Part shown: piece by piece, positions 1 through 7,164 of the stretch
How the letters are laid out: every line of letters starts with the position of its first letter
How positions within the stretch are numbered: the first letter of the stretch is position 1
NCBI GenBank assembly: GCA_015657535.1
Contig: JADHZB010001611.1
Coordinates: 1-10,401 of the forward strand
From: Nephromyces sp. MM_2019
Taxonomy: Eukaryota; Apicomplexa; Aconoidasida; Nephromycida
Length of the DNA: 10,401 nt
Direction: 5' to 3'
Made by a program: the position numbers and the translations under genes
The notes under the pieces: model-generated
Told to the model about the DNA's origin: nothing
The model's input: only the letters and a program-made list of their open reading frames with translations
Databases searched by the model: none

Positions 1-96
1 GGGAGATGAAGAGGGAAGATAAGGAGGTGGCAGGCAAGAACTCACAAATTTTATCTGCTAAAGCGAAGAGGAATGTGGGCATAGAAGTCCTAAACC

Positions 97-102
97 TTTA
101 TT
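97..102 (-). promoter_or_regulatory. Possible polyadenylation signal AATAAA (minus strand)
   Basis: AATAAA is read on the minus strand at 102-97, followed by a TTTAGGACTTC sequence. It lies downstream of the last recognised exon of the metallophosphoesterase and could end its transcript inside the window. A hexamer alone is weak evidence. Confidence 0.3.
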
Positions 103-472
103 AAATGCAAAAGCAGGCGGCTCAAAGGGTTAGGTAGTAGACAAAACAGGCACACAAACACACACCAATCTTAATACATATCTTCACACACACAAATCAG
201 TCGTAACACAAACCTTTACGCACATAGAGGGAAGCTATCAAAGTTACAGTTGGAAAAAAGCTCGCAAAATAACCCAAATCTCATACACACACACGAGACC
301 ACAAGCCCAACTTGAAGGAGAAGATTAGTTTGAAGATGTTTGCATACTGAAAACATCAAGAGTGTGTGAAAAAACCGGCACACACGGGCATATCTAACAG
401 CATAAAGCCCATGTTTGCATGACAGCTGCACACACACATACACATCTACTACTTACAAGAAGAGCTACTCAC
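97..472 (-). other. 3' region of the metallophosphoesterase gene; last exon unresolved
   Basis: Sense-strand acceptors occur here (tgtgtgtgcag above 425, ttttcag above about 369, ctgttag above about 396). The frame entered at 425 is in phase 0 and stays open to a TAA at 216-218, but it would need a 47-base intron and its Cys/Leu/Phe-rich translation does not resemble the expected family C-terminus. The tttcag site opens YANIFKLIFSFKLGLW before a stop. Neither is convincing, so the true last exon may lie left of the window. Confidence 0.35.
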
Positions 473-574
473 TTGTATAAAGCGAATCCCATGGAGTGTG
501 TAGTCCCATCCAAAGTGGGTGTGACCAAAGATATGCACGTCAGGCTTTAAACGAGCCACCCTTTCTTGTAGGCT
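473..574 (-). CDS. Metallophosphoesterase exon 4
   Basis: A 102-base (34-codon) exon with acceptor caatctacag above 574 and donor CAA|GTGAGT below 473. It encodes [20 protein letters not shown], then [18 protein letters not shown] is the C-terminal metal-binding motif (GHxH). The donor is a perfect GTGAGT. Reading through it adds only a few residues, ending in CK, before a stop at 449-451, which would be a slightly truncated alternative C-terminus. Confidence 0.88.
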
Positions 575-719
575 CTGTAGATTGTGTGTGTGTGTGCAAA
601 CACCATTAAGTTTGTAAGCAAAAGAGGATATACCATACACGAACATACATTCATATATACTGGGAGATACATCTCACACACACACACACACATACATTGA
701 TACGCTGGGAGATATATTG

Positions 720-753
<34 letters not shown>

Positions 754-3700
754 CGCACACACACACATGTATATATAAACAATTCAGTAGGAGCAATACC
801 TTTGAGCCGCAAAGTTTAGCTAGAGGAGGATAGTAGAGGAAACGCTTCTCAGGCATTAACTCCACATAAGGCAGAAAGTGACTGAAGCTGATCACCTTGC
901 GATTAGCAGGGCTGCAAAAAAATGTACACACAACTGATAGGTAGCCCTATACCCGCATCCACACACATGCTCGCACCCGCATCTGGGTACACACACACTC
1001 GTGCTCAACACACTACATACACACGCATGAAGATCCTTGCACACACATATTCAAAGATATGCATACTCATACAAACACACGGGGACATAGAAGCATGCAC
1101 AGAAAAGCACACGCACAAATGCAGAGACATGCACACACAAAATCACGTATGCACAGCAACACATACACTCCAACACACACACACACATACATACACCCCA
1201 ACACACACACACACACACAAATACACCCCAACACACATACACACACATACACTCCAACACACACATACATACACATACACTCCAACACACACACACACAC
1301 ACATACACTCTAACACACACACACACACACATAAACTCTAACACACACAGACACACATACACTCCAACACACACACACACACATACACACACTCCAACAC
1401 ACACAGACACACACATACACTCCAACACAGACACACACATACACTCCAACACACACACACACACATACACCCCAACACACACACACACATACACTCCAAC
1501 ACACACACACACATACACTCCAACACACACACACACACATACACTCCAACACACACACAGACATACACTCCAACACACACACAGACATACACTCCAACAC
1601 ACACACACACACATACACCCCAACACACACACAGACATACACTCCAACACACACACACACATACACTCCAACACACACACAGACATACACTCTAACACAC
1701 ACACAGACATACACCCCAACACACACACACACAGACACACACATACACTCCAACACACGGCGTATAATATTAATGTAGCTACCTCACCGAGTTTCTGAAA
1801 TCCACTCGCCAAAGTCAAATAGCGAGTCATTCAGATCATCAAAAAACTTCGATAGCACACCGTAGTTACTATGACTTTGGAGATAAGCAGGCCATTCGCA
1901 TCTGAAGAGGCAGGGACCTCAGCGCTAGCTATCCATTGAGTATGAGTAAGATAATGTAGAGCATTATATGCGCGCGTGTGCATTTGTGTGTGTGTGTGTG
2001 TGTGCGGGAGTATGTGTGTTTGGGTGGGAGTGTGTGTGTGGGTGGATGCGAGTGTGTGTGTCTATGGGTGGGGGTATGTGTGTGTGTGTGTGGGTGGATA
2101 TGCATGTCTCTTTGCATTTATCCCTGTGTGCGTATTCTTTTGTGTGTGTGTATTTTTGGTATTTGAATTTCTATGTGTGTAACCCTGTGTTTGTATCTCT
2201 GCATGCGTGCATCTCTGTGTATATCTGTGTGTGTGCCTGTAAATCCGTGTGTGTATCTATGAGCGCGTATGCACCTCTGGGTTATGTGTTCATTCGTGCG
2301 TACTATACGCAGCACGTAGAATGTCAGGTTCTACTCGCTGATGTAGAGCCAAGACCGTCACAGCTACCCCCCCTCTTTCAAGTAGCAGAGGGCACCGTCG
2401 GCAATTCCTTGAGCTTTAAGCTACAAAGAAAACCACACACAAGGCAGCAGAACACGCTTAACCTCTTAGATATATACTGGAACACACGCACATATACACA
2501 CAAATGAACACACACACACACAAATGAACACACACACATGAACACACACACATGAACACACACACACAAATGAACACACACACACACAAATGAACACACA
2601 CACAAATGAGCACACACACACACACACACATACACACACACACACACACATGAACACACACACACACACACACACACATGGTACGAAGAGTGCATAAACA
2701 CACACTCAGTGCGAAGGGTGGAGAAATGCACATACCCCATCTAGAAAGACCCAGCGTGTTCGTGGGCGTTTAACACACACAATACACACCAATACACACC
2801 AATAAACATCAATGCACACACACAAAGACACACACACAAAGACACACACACCAATGCACACACACAAATACACACACACGAATACACACATACCACCCCC
2901 CAATACCCCCCAAATCCACACACCCCTAACCACACCCTCCCCAGATCCCACCCCACGCCCCAAATCCATGCACTCCATACCACGCTCCCCACATTCCAAC
3001 ACCTCATTACCTCCACACCCCCCCACACACGCCCCCAATCATGCCCCATCACACCCCCCCACACAAACACACCCCCCCTCATACCGTTTAAAATCCCCAA
3101 AAGACTTCTCTGGAGAAATCAGAGCATTTTCAATACTCTTGGGAACATCAGGCTCATAATCCCATCCATGCTCATACCATGAAAACAAAGGAACTACGTC
3201 GATTTCATGCAAAACCCCCTCATCTTTCATACCCCCCCCTCCCCCCAACAGACTACATGAAGGGGCTTCACTCCCACCCTGCCCCCCGGAGCAGCTCTTC
3301 TCCTCAACCTTTCCATTAGGAAGCAACACATGCTGCTTCTTCTTAGGCAAGAAGCCCTCCCGTGTAGAGATGATCTCATCCTTTTGCTGCTTCTCTTCTT
3401 CAAGAGAGGCTTTAGGGTTTCGCCCAGCTGCTTTGCCTGTGTGTGCAGACTTTCGCTTATCTTTAGGGTTTGAAGATGGCTTAAAGCATCGAATAAGTAA
3501 ACGTGTGGGTTTTATCAAAACTCCCTCTTCTTCACAGATGCTTATTATAGAGGAAAGCTTGTCAACTGAAGTGAATTTTGAGTCGCAATTTTGATGCTTT
3601 TTCTCATTCTTCAAGTGAAGAGGAAGAGGAGCTTCAGTTACTGACGAAATCGCAGTCTTTACGCCTCTTATATCTTCAATGAGGCTAACATTAGTGCTGA

Positions 3701-4190
3701 GCTTCGTTTGCTTATCATAATCGTCATCAGAGGTAGTGGTAGTGGTGGTGGTAGTAGGAGTTAACACACTACTAGCTGGTACATTAGCTGGGATAGGAGA
3801 GGTAGCTAACACACCACTAGTATTGCTCGCAGCACTACTAGCAATACTAGCTAGCACACTGCTGCTACTACCCATATCATTCCCGCTAGCACACAGCACA
3901 GATCCTGCAGATTTCGATTGTGTGTGTGTGGGAGCCTCTGGCGGAGGTTCCTCGATAAGCCACAAATCGTGGTTTCCAGGTATGAAGAAGACCTGATGAA
4001 AGGCTTTTTTGAAGAGTCTAAGGGTTTCTCGTAGGAGAGAGAGTGTGTGTGCGACATCTCCAGCTAGTATAACTACGTCATTCTTATACTTCTCATCTTT
4101 GCATAGATTTACTACCCACTCGAAGTTTTCTTCATAGTCTACGTGAATATCTGATATTGCAAAGACGCGAGCTCCTGGTAGAGTAATCAT
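473..4190 (-). CDS. Metallophosphoesterase (calcineurin-like) gene, four exons seen, 3' end missing
   Basis: Minus-strand gene for a calcineurin-like metallophosphoesterase, joined from 4190-3085, 1901-1788, 911-800 and 574-473 (478 codons). All junctions are GT-AG and phases agree (2, 2, 0). Dinuclear metal-site motifs appear in family order: D14-I-H16, G44-D45, G72-N-H-D75, S417-H418 and G461-H-T-H464. From memory of plant and algal relatives, the DVVPLFSWY segment, the FSHF...PEKRFLYYP segment and GHTHFGWD are diagnostic of this uncharacterised eukaryotic subfamily; the natural substrate is not known to me. The core is interrupted by two low-complexity inserts (about residues 80-205 and 232-327). 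The ATG at 4190 has an in-frame TAG 21 bases upstream and A at -3, so it is a sound start unless an upstream exon splices in. Relatives continue after the IRFIQ segment with a short PLAYP-like tail that I could not find. Confidence 0.85.
575..799 (-). repeat. Metallophosphoesterase intron 3 with opposed TG and CA runs
   Basis: A 225-base intron. On the sense strand its 5' part is UG-rich (plus-strand CA runs at 720-771 and 675-692), while a (CA)n run sits close to the acceptor (plus-strand TG run 583-596). A short duplication, CTGGGAGATA, occurs at 660-669 and 705-714, each followed by a CA run. The opposed runs could pair in the pre-mRNA. Confidence 0.8.
800..911 (-). CDS. Metallophosphoesterase exon 3
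   Basis: A 112-base exon with acceptor ttttttgcag above 911 and donor AAG|GTATTG below 800. It encodes [19 protein letters not shown], then [18 protein letters not shown]. The SHF histidine is the expected metal ligand of motif IV, and the PEKRxLxYPxLxKxxGS stretch is characteristic of the subfamily. Entry is phase 2 and exit is phase 0, consistent with both neighbours. Confidence 0.88.
912..1787 (-). repeat. Metallophosphoesterase intron 2, almost entirely CA/TG repeat
   Basis: This 876-base intron starts GTGAGG below 1788 and ends ttttttgcag above 911. From 936 to 1165 it is loosely CA-rich with ACACAC, GCAC and CATAC words. From 1168 to 1758 it is the variant-unit array described separately. 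All six frames give VCVC or THTH peptides that I do not regard as genes. Confidence 0.8.
1168..1758 (-). repeat. Compound minisatellite, about 23 units
   Basis: The plus strand shows about 23 copies of a roughly 22-30 base unit, ACATACACTCCAAC followed by a variable (AC)n run. The core pentamer varies between CTCCA, CCCCA and CTCTA, and some units carry a CAGACA interruption. On the sense strand each unit reads GTTGGAGTGTATGT plus (GT)n. Unit spacing varies through (AC)n length, as expected from slippage on top of unit duplication. Confidence 0.85.
1788..1901 (-). CDS. Metallophosphoesterase exon 2
   Basis: A 114-base exon lying inside repeats. The acceptor is cctgcctcttcag just above 1901 and the donor is cg|GTGAGG below 1788. 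Entering in phase 2 it reads R-C-E-W-P-A-Y-L, then a segment ending [15 protein letters not shown]. The C-x-W-P followed by a helix with FFDDLND matches the linker between the FSWY and FSHF motifs in plant relatives as I remember them. It contains no ATG-initiated frame of its own, so a simple ORF search would miss it. It leaves in phase 2, matching exon 3. Confidence 0.82.
1976..2274 (+). repeat. TG-rich tract (left arm of inverted repeat)
   Basis: The plus strand has TG runs of up to about 9 units, interspersed with GGGTGG and GTATGT words up to about 2102, then looser GT-rich text to 2274. This orientation is opposite to all other repeats in the left 3 kb, so it is the complementary partner of the CA tract at 2481-2890. 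Confidence 0.75.
2290..2478. other. Non-repetitive island inside intron 1
   Basis: About 190 bases of ordinary-complexity sequence between the TG and CA arms. The plus strand stays open across it (reading ...[16 protein letters not shown]...), and the minus strand has a good acceptor (ttctttgtag above 2419), but that frame hits a stop within about 14 codons in the phase needed. Exon 1 joins exon 2 directly in agreement with relatives, so this island is probably intronic. It would form the loop if the flanking arms pair. Confidence 0.4.
2481..2679. repeat. (CA)n with periodic ATGA interruptions
   Basis: (AC)n runs of 4-12 units are interrupted about eight times by ATGAAC or ATGAGC, giving a unit of roughly AAATGAACACACACAC. 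It is a compound microsatellite in which the interrupted unit has itself been duplicated. Confidence 0.8.
2770..3080. repeat. CA-rich to C-rich tract at the 5' end of intron 1
   Basis: CA runs with CAATACACAC and AAAGACACAC repeats (2770-2890) grade into CCCC/CCAAATCC/CACCCC sequence (2890-3080). On the sense strand this is G-rich with many GGGG runs directly after the donor. G runs near donors are known intronic splicing enhancers in animals; whether that applies here is unknown. Confidence 0.6.
3085..4190 (-). CDS. Metallophosphoesterase exon 1
   Basis: This exon encodes residues 1-368 plus two bases of codon 369. It holds the N-terminal half of the catalytic fold: [23 protein letters not shown] and FIPGNHDLW. 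After the GNHD motif comes a Ser/Thr/Ala-rich insert with a run of eight or more threonines near residue 146. The conserved helix [16 protein letters not shown] (about 209-224) follows, then a Lys/Glu-rich and Gly-rich insert, and then [20 protein letters not shown]. The donor reads cg|GTATGAG at 3085/3084. The frame stays open about 45 bases past the donor only because the intron starts with G/T repeats. The inserts lengthen this segment well beyond plant relatives as I recall them. Confidence 0.88.
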
Positions 4191-4390
4191 CTTAGGGGTG
4201 TATATACACTAGCAGCAGCGAAAGCGGTGGGGGGAGTGAGAGGGGGGTGCAGGAAGCAATGCTTTAAGTTAGCAAGCACTTTGCATCATGGAAATTATTG
4301 AATGAGAAGCAGAAGGAGGTACCTGAAGAAGTTATCCCGAGGAAATATCCATAGCTGTAGGCACAGATTAACACACATATATTCACACAG
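4191..4390. promoter_or_regulatory. Upstream region of the metallophosphoesterase gene
   Basis: Directly upstream of the minus-strand ATG is a perfect 12-base palindrome, GTGTATATACAC (4198-4209), which contains a TATA-like core 8-19 bases from the start codon. A C-rich sense stretch follows (plus 4225-4250, GGGG runs). A short plus-strand open frame lies at 4268-4351. The region probably holds the 5' untranslated sequence and promoter of the minus-strand gene. Confidence 0.4.
4268..4351 (+). CDS. Weak exon candidate, unknown product
   Basis: A 28-codon open frame flanked by stops reads SKHFASWKLLNEKQKE, then EVIPRKYP near its end. It has a donor-like GAG|GTACCT at 4318/4319 and an acceptor-like ttaagttag before 4273. 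The amino-acid mix looks protein-like, but the length is near chance, no family is recognised and it may be 5' untranslated DNA. Confidence 0.15.
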
Positions 4391-4393
4391 TAT

Positions 4394-4599
4394 TTGAAAC
4401 AAGAAAGGTGTCAATATGTGTGTGTGTGTGTGCGTGAGTGTGGGCTTGTGTATGTAAGATATGGTAGGTGTCGGTGCTTCTTATCATCTGAAAACGCTAT
4501 TCTGCCCGTCCGTGTGCCTATTCAACTGTGTGTGATACTAGCTACGAACAAGTTGCTGTGTGTGCCTTCCTATGCGTTGAGTCATCTGCAAGCTTCACC
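4394..4599 (+). other. TG-rich leader region, no gene supported
   Basis: Contains a TG run (4416-4431) and scattered GTGTGT words. Open frames exist in two registers but carry no recognisable motif. It may be upstream or untranslated sequence for the candidate at 4600. Confidence 0.35.
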
Positions 4600-5150
4600 A
4601 TGTGTATCTCTGCGTGTGTGCACCATCTTGTGTGTGAGAAAGAGTACGCTTGTGATGCTCGTTACTACTCTATCCCTGGTTTTAGTAGCTTCTTGCAAAA
4701 GGCGTCACACTACACACACATTCGTAATATACTGCTACTAAATTCACACACACGCTTATAACTTTTTGCTACTAAAGTCAAACACACACATATTATCCAC
4801 CTACCAATATCCCACACACATGCACCATCCTCCTACCAAAACCCCATACACACACAATATCCTTCTCAGCTACCGAAAAAAAGTAGCTCTACATTTCCTC
4901 CTCTTCAAATTGTAAACATCTCAGTTTCTAGCTTTTTGCAGTGTTTATGAAGAGCTTCAATGACTACCTCCTTCATCACAATAAAAGCGAGCAAACACTC
5001 ATTTGCATCACACCAAAGAAGAAGAGGAGGAAATCTTATTCCTTACCTCTTCTTCTTCATAAGCTGAAATTTTTGAAAAGAACTTCATATAATTCGCTAT
5101 TTCCAAGTTTTTCATATATTCTTGGTGTTTTTTCCCTCTTCCCGAAATGA
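4600..5150 (+). CDS. Hypothetical two-exon gene with a basic PKKKRRK segment
   Basis: I do not recognise this. Proposed exons are 4600-4723 and 4942-5150 (about 110 codons). The ATG at 4600 has ACC before it. The first exon is Cys/His-rich (MCISACVHHLVC...) and ends ATT C|GTAATA. The intron (4724-4941) is CA-rich and ends gctttttgcag. The second exon enters in phase 1, matching the first, and reads FMKSFNDYLLHHNKSEQTLI, then CITPKKKRRKSYSL. The PKKKRRK stretch resembles a classical monopartite nuclear localisation signal. The stop is at 5148-5150, and ATTAAA at 5187 could serve polyadenylation. The cysteines may simply reflect TGT codons from TG repeats. A non-coding origin is possible. Confidence 0.28.
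4738..4860 (+). repeat. CA-rich segment before a candidate acceptor
   Basis: Interrupted ACACACA words recur every 20-40 bases (4744, 4780, 4813, 4850), mixed with CTACTAAA and CTACCAA words. The segment lies in the proposed 4724-4941 intron and matches the CA-before-acceptor pattern of the metallophosphoesterase introns. Confidence 0.5.
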
Positions 5151-5186
5151 AGAAAAGGTTGGAGCTGTGTAGTTATAAGACGGGGG

Positions 5187-5192
5187 ATTAAA
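5187..5192 (+). promoter_or_regulatory. Possible polyadenylation signal ATTAAA
   Basis: ATTAAA occurs 37 bases after the TGA at 5148-5150, followed by a G/T-rich stretch (5231-5300) like a downstream element. It is supportive only if the 4600-5150 gene is real. Confidence 0.25.
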
Positions 5193-5740
5193 GACTTGAA
5201 ATTAGACACAATTCGCTGTTTTCTGCGATTTGAGGGGTGAAGGGGGTGGTGATATTGTGAAGGGGTGGGAATGTGTGTGTGCGGGGATGGGTGGGTTTGC
5301 GTGTCTACGGGGTGTGGAACAATACGTGTGTGTGTCACCATGAAGGGGGTGTATTTGGGCGTGTGGAACAGTATGTGCGCGTGTAGCGCTTCAGATGTGT
5401 GTGGCGATAACGCGTGTGCCTATTTCAGCACAACCCCGTGTGTATGTGCCTGTATCATGTGCACCGACGTGTGTGTGTGTGGATGTTTAATCCTCCCGGT
5501 GTGTGCATATCATCCTCATTGTTTGCGCATTCCCATCTCCTCTTGTGTGCGTGTTACCCCGCCCCCTATGTCTGCGCGTTCCCCCCTCCTCTTGTGTGCG
5601 CATTTCCCCACCCCCTCCCTTGGGTGTGTGTGTTTTTGTTTATGCTATGCATCAAACTCCAAGTGACGCCTCAACAACGGAGATATCTCCAGTGGAGGGC
5701 CGTTTCCTCCTAGAAAGCAGCTTAAAGCGCTAATTCAGCG
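5193..5740 (+). other. TG/C-rich region with a possible exon end near 5650-5733
   Basis: From 5225 to 5640 the plus strand alternates GTGTGTG with CCCC/CTCC words. Several frames stay open only because of this composition. At 5648-5733 the sequence becomes ordinary, and the frame reading TPSDASTTEISPVEGRFLLE ends at TAA 5731-5733. It looks protein-like but has no clear acceptor and no recognised family. Confidence 0.25.
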
Positions 5741-5940
5741 ATTCCCCTCCTCTTCGCTCCCCCTTCTTCCCCCTGTCTCCCCCCTTTCTCGCCTCCCTCC
5801 TCCTCCTCCCCTCCCTCCTCCTCCTCCTCCTCCTCCGCTCCCTCCTCCTCCCCCTCCTCCGCTCCCTCCTCCTCCTCCTCCCCTCCCTGTCTCTCCCTGT
5901 CTCTCCACTCTCCCATGTCTCTTTCCTCATCCCTCCTCAT
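5741..5940 (+). repeat. Long polypyrimidine tract with CTC repeats
   Basis: About 200 bases of nearly pure C/T on the plus strand, with runs of CTC/CCT triplets (5805-5840 and 5865-5885), ending in cctcctcatcag. Its complement makes Glu/Gly/Arg-only reading frames that are not genes. As it ends in CAG it could be the pyrimidine tract of an intron acceptor. Long mirror-like polypurine/polypyrimidine tracts can also form triplex (H-)DNA. Confidence 0.75.
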
Positions 5941-5943
5941 CAG

Positions 5944-6116
5944 CACCTCCAGAATTTGCGGTAAAGTCTTCAGTTTTTTTATGTTTTTTCTTCGATTCTT
6001 CGGAATTTCGAATGAAATTTGTCAAATTTCATTGATTTTAGTAGGAAGAAGAAGTAAGAAAGCTCATCAGTGTATACAGTTGGAGAGAGAGGCGAAACAC
6101 GAGGATAATATGTAGG
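5944..6116 (+). CDS. Candidate small exons (17 and 72 bases), unknown product
   Basis: After the polypyrimidine tract, cag opens a 17-base segment, 5944-5960, ending at donor GCG|GTAAAG. An 84-base T-rich intron (5961-6044) ends tttagtag. The segment 6045-6116 is exactly 24 codons long, reads EEEVRKLISVYSWRERRNTR and ends TGTAGG|GTATAAGT. Joined in phase, the first piece reads PPEFA before EEEVRKL. Other frames of 6045-6116 are also partly open. No family is recognised. The combination of acceptor, open frame and donor is the argument. Confidence 0.3.
6011..6033 (+). repeat. 11-base perfect inverted repeat
   Basis: AATGAAATTTG (6011-6021) and CAAATTTCATT (6023-6033) are exact reverse complements separated by one base. 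The palindrome lies 11 bases before the candidate acceptor at 6044 and would cover the likely branch-point area. Confidence 0.8.
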
Positions 6117-6120
6117 GTAT

Positions 6121-6470
6121 AAGTATGTGGGTGTATGGGTGTGTGTATGTAAATTGTTGGAAAAGTGTGCCTGTATGTCGTGCAGACGTGTATGGGTGCT
6201 GGAGATATCTGTGCCTTCACTGGAGTTATGTGTGTGTGCACTGGAGATTTGTGTGGTACATGGGTGTTGGAGATTAGTCTGTATACTCCAGTTATGTGCG
6301 TCCAATGGGTATGTGTGTGGTGCATGTGCGTGGTGATTTTCTTGTGCGCTCATTATAATATGTGTGTGACGATGTGTGTGTGCATTGATGATATGTATAC
6401 ACTGGAGATGTGTGTGCATTGGTGATATGTGTTTTGCGACTTCACAAAACTCACATGTGTGTGTGCCTCA
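6121..6470 (+). repeat. TG-rich tract with recurring TGGAGAT units
   Basis: Plus-strand GTGTGTG words are separated by imperfect copies of a unit like CACTGGAGATATGTGTGTG (near 6198, 6220, 6240, 6266 and 6400). It resembles the sense-strand TTGGAGTGTATGTGTG unit in the metallophosphoesterase intron array, but is far more degenerate. No gene is supported here. Confidence 0.5.
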
Positions 6471-6640
6471 ACTCTGGCAAATCGTGCATGAAGGATGAAG
6501 ATGTGTGTGAATCATCGAAATGGCACCAGAAAGCTACCAAAGTAGATATAGCTACAGAGCTGATTTTTGTGTGCATGACGATGTGTGTGGGCCAATATGG
6601 AGGCTATCGACAAGATGAAGAGGGAGTAATGAACAAGTGA
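6471..6640 (+). other. Possible exon island, unknown product
   Basis: Less repetitive sequence with an open frame to TGA at 6638-6640, including SGKSCMKDEDVCESSKWHQK and, further on, QYGGYRQDEEGVMNK. Candidate donors are AAA|GTAGAT near 6540 and GGA|GTAATG near 6625. TG words inside it make coding status doubtful. Purine-rich AGATGAAGAGGGA occurs at 6613 and again at 6644. Confidence 0.2.
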
Positions 6641-6766
6641 AGAAGATGAAGAGGGAAGTATATTTAGAGAGAACTTTTGAGATGTCCAAAGAGAACTATT
6701 TTGCGCATTCTACAGAGATATGCAGCACATCATATACTGCAAATTAACACACACACACATACAGTC

Positions 6767-6870
6767 GATGAAGATACAGAGGAAAAGTGGGACAAGTAGA
6801 AGAAGGAAGGGTTGGCTGTTAGGACGAAACATCAAGGAGGTGTACAAGGATGGAAATGTGGTGCTGCTTC
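6767..6870 (+). other. Possible exon island after a CA run
   Basis: A (CA)n run (6747-6759) leads into acatacag just before 6767, like the acceptor of metallophosphoesterase exon 4. The frame then reads SMKIQRKSGTSRRRKGWLLG, then RNIKEVYKDGN, basic and protein-like. Donor-like GTs occur at ACAA|GTAGAA (about 6801) and GAG|GTGTAC (about 6840). A second fragment, LTDELALAELPAFL, is open at 6966-7007. No family is recognised. Confidence 0.22.
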
Positions 6871-6879
6871 TGTTGAACC

Positions 6880-7160
6880 TGTGTGTATGTGGATGTGTTT
6901 GTGCTCTTGATGTGTGTGTGGATGTATGTGTCTATGCCGCATTTCTGTGGTTGATACTTTGAGGGCTTACTGATGAACTAGCTTTAGCGGAGCTTCCGGC
7001 ATTTCTTTAAAGTCGCACCACACAGACGTGTATGACGGCGGTAGCTGCTCGTGTGTGCGTGTAGTATAGTCTTAATCTACAGTCTGCTTGTATGTACACT
7101 GGTGTTTGGGTTGGTGTGCTTAAAAGGGTGATGCTTGTGTCTCAATTTGTGTGTGTTTTC
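6880..7160 (+). repeat. TG-rich segment (5' arm)
   Basis: GTGTGT words are dense at 6882-6930 and 7040-7160, with a short non-repetitive patch at 6955-7020. Together with the next segment it forms a TG-then-CA polarity switch on the plus strand. Confidence 0.55.
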
Positions 7161-7164
7161 ACAC

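Larger units (their letters stand above)
1902..3084 (-). repeat. Metallophosphoesterase intron 1, TG-rich then CA-rich
   Basis: A 1183-base intron with donor GTATGAG and acceptor cctcttcag. On the sense strand the first two thirds (plus 2481-3080) are G/T-rich and the last part (plus 1976-2274) is C/A-rich. A non-repetitive island of about 190 bases lies between them. The two arms are mutually complementary. Confidence 0.75.

Noticed and set aside
216..425. Phase-0 open frame as last metallophosphoesterase exon
   Set aside because: It would need a 47-base intron, unlike the 225-1183 base introns of this gene, and its Cys/Phe/Leu-rich translation does not resemble the family C-terminus.
922..1341. 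Plus-strand Thr/His-rich open frames
   Set aside because: ACACAC repeats translate as THTH with no other support, and lie opposite an intron.
1168..1758. CRISPR-like array of regularly spaced repeats
   Set aside because: The spacers are just (AC)n of variable length, not unique sequences, and the DNA is eukaryotic.
1051..1830. Long minus-strand open frames rich in VCVCVC and YVCVGV
   Set aside because: They arise from GT repeats read in frames without stops; two genuine exon junctions show this interval is mostly intron 2.
3411..3468. TTTAGGG motifs resembling plant/apicomplexan telomere repeats
   Set aside because: Only two isolated copies 51 bases apart, both inside the coding exon where the complementary strand encodes NPK.
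3370..3996. Plus-strand open frames opposite exon 1
   Set aside because: Shadow frames of the well-supported minus-strand metallophosphoesterase exon.
5722..5946. Glu/Gly/Arg-rich minus-strand frames
   Set aside because: Pure product of the polypyrimidine tract; no normal amino-acid mix.
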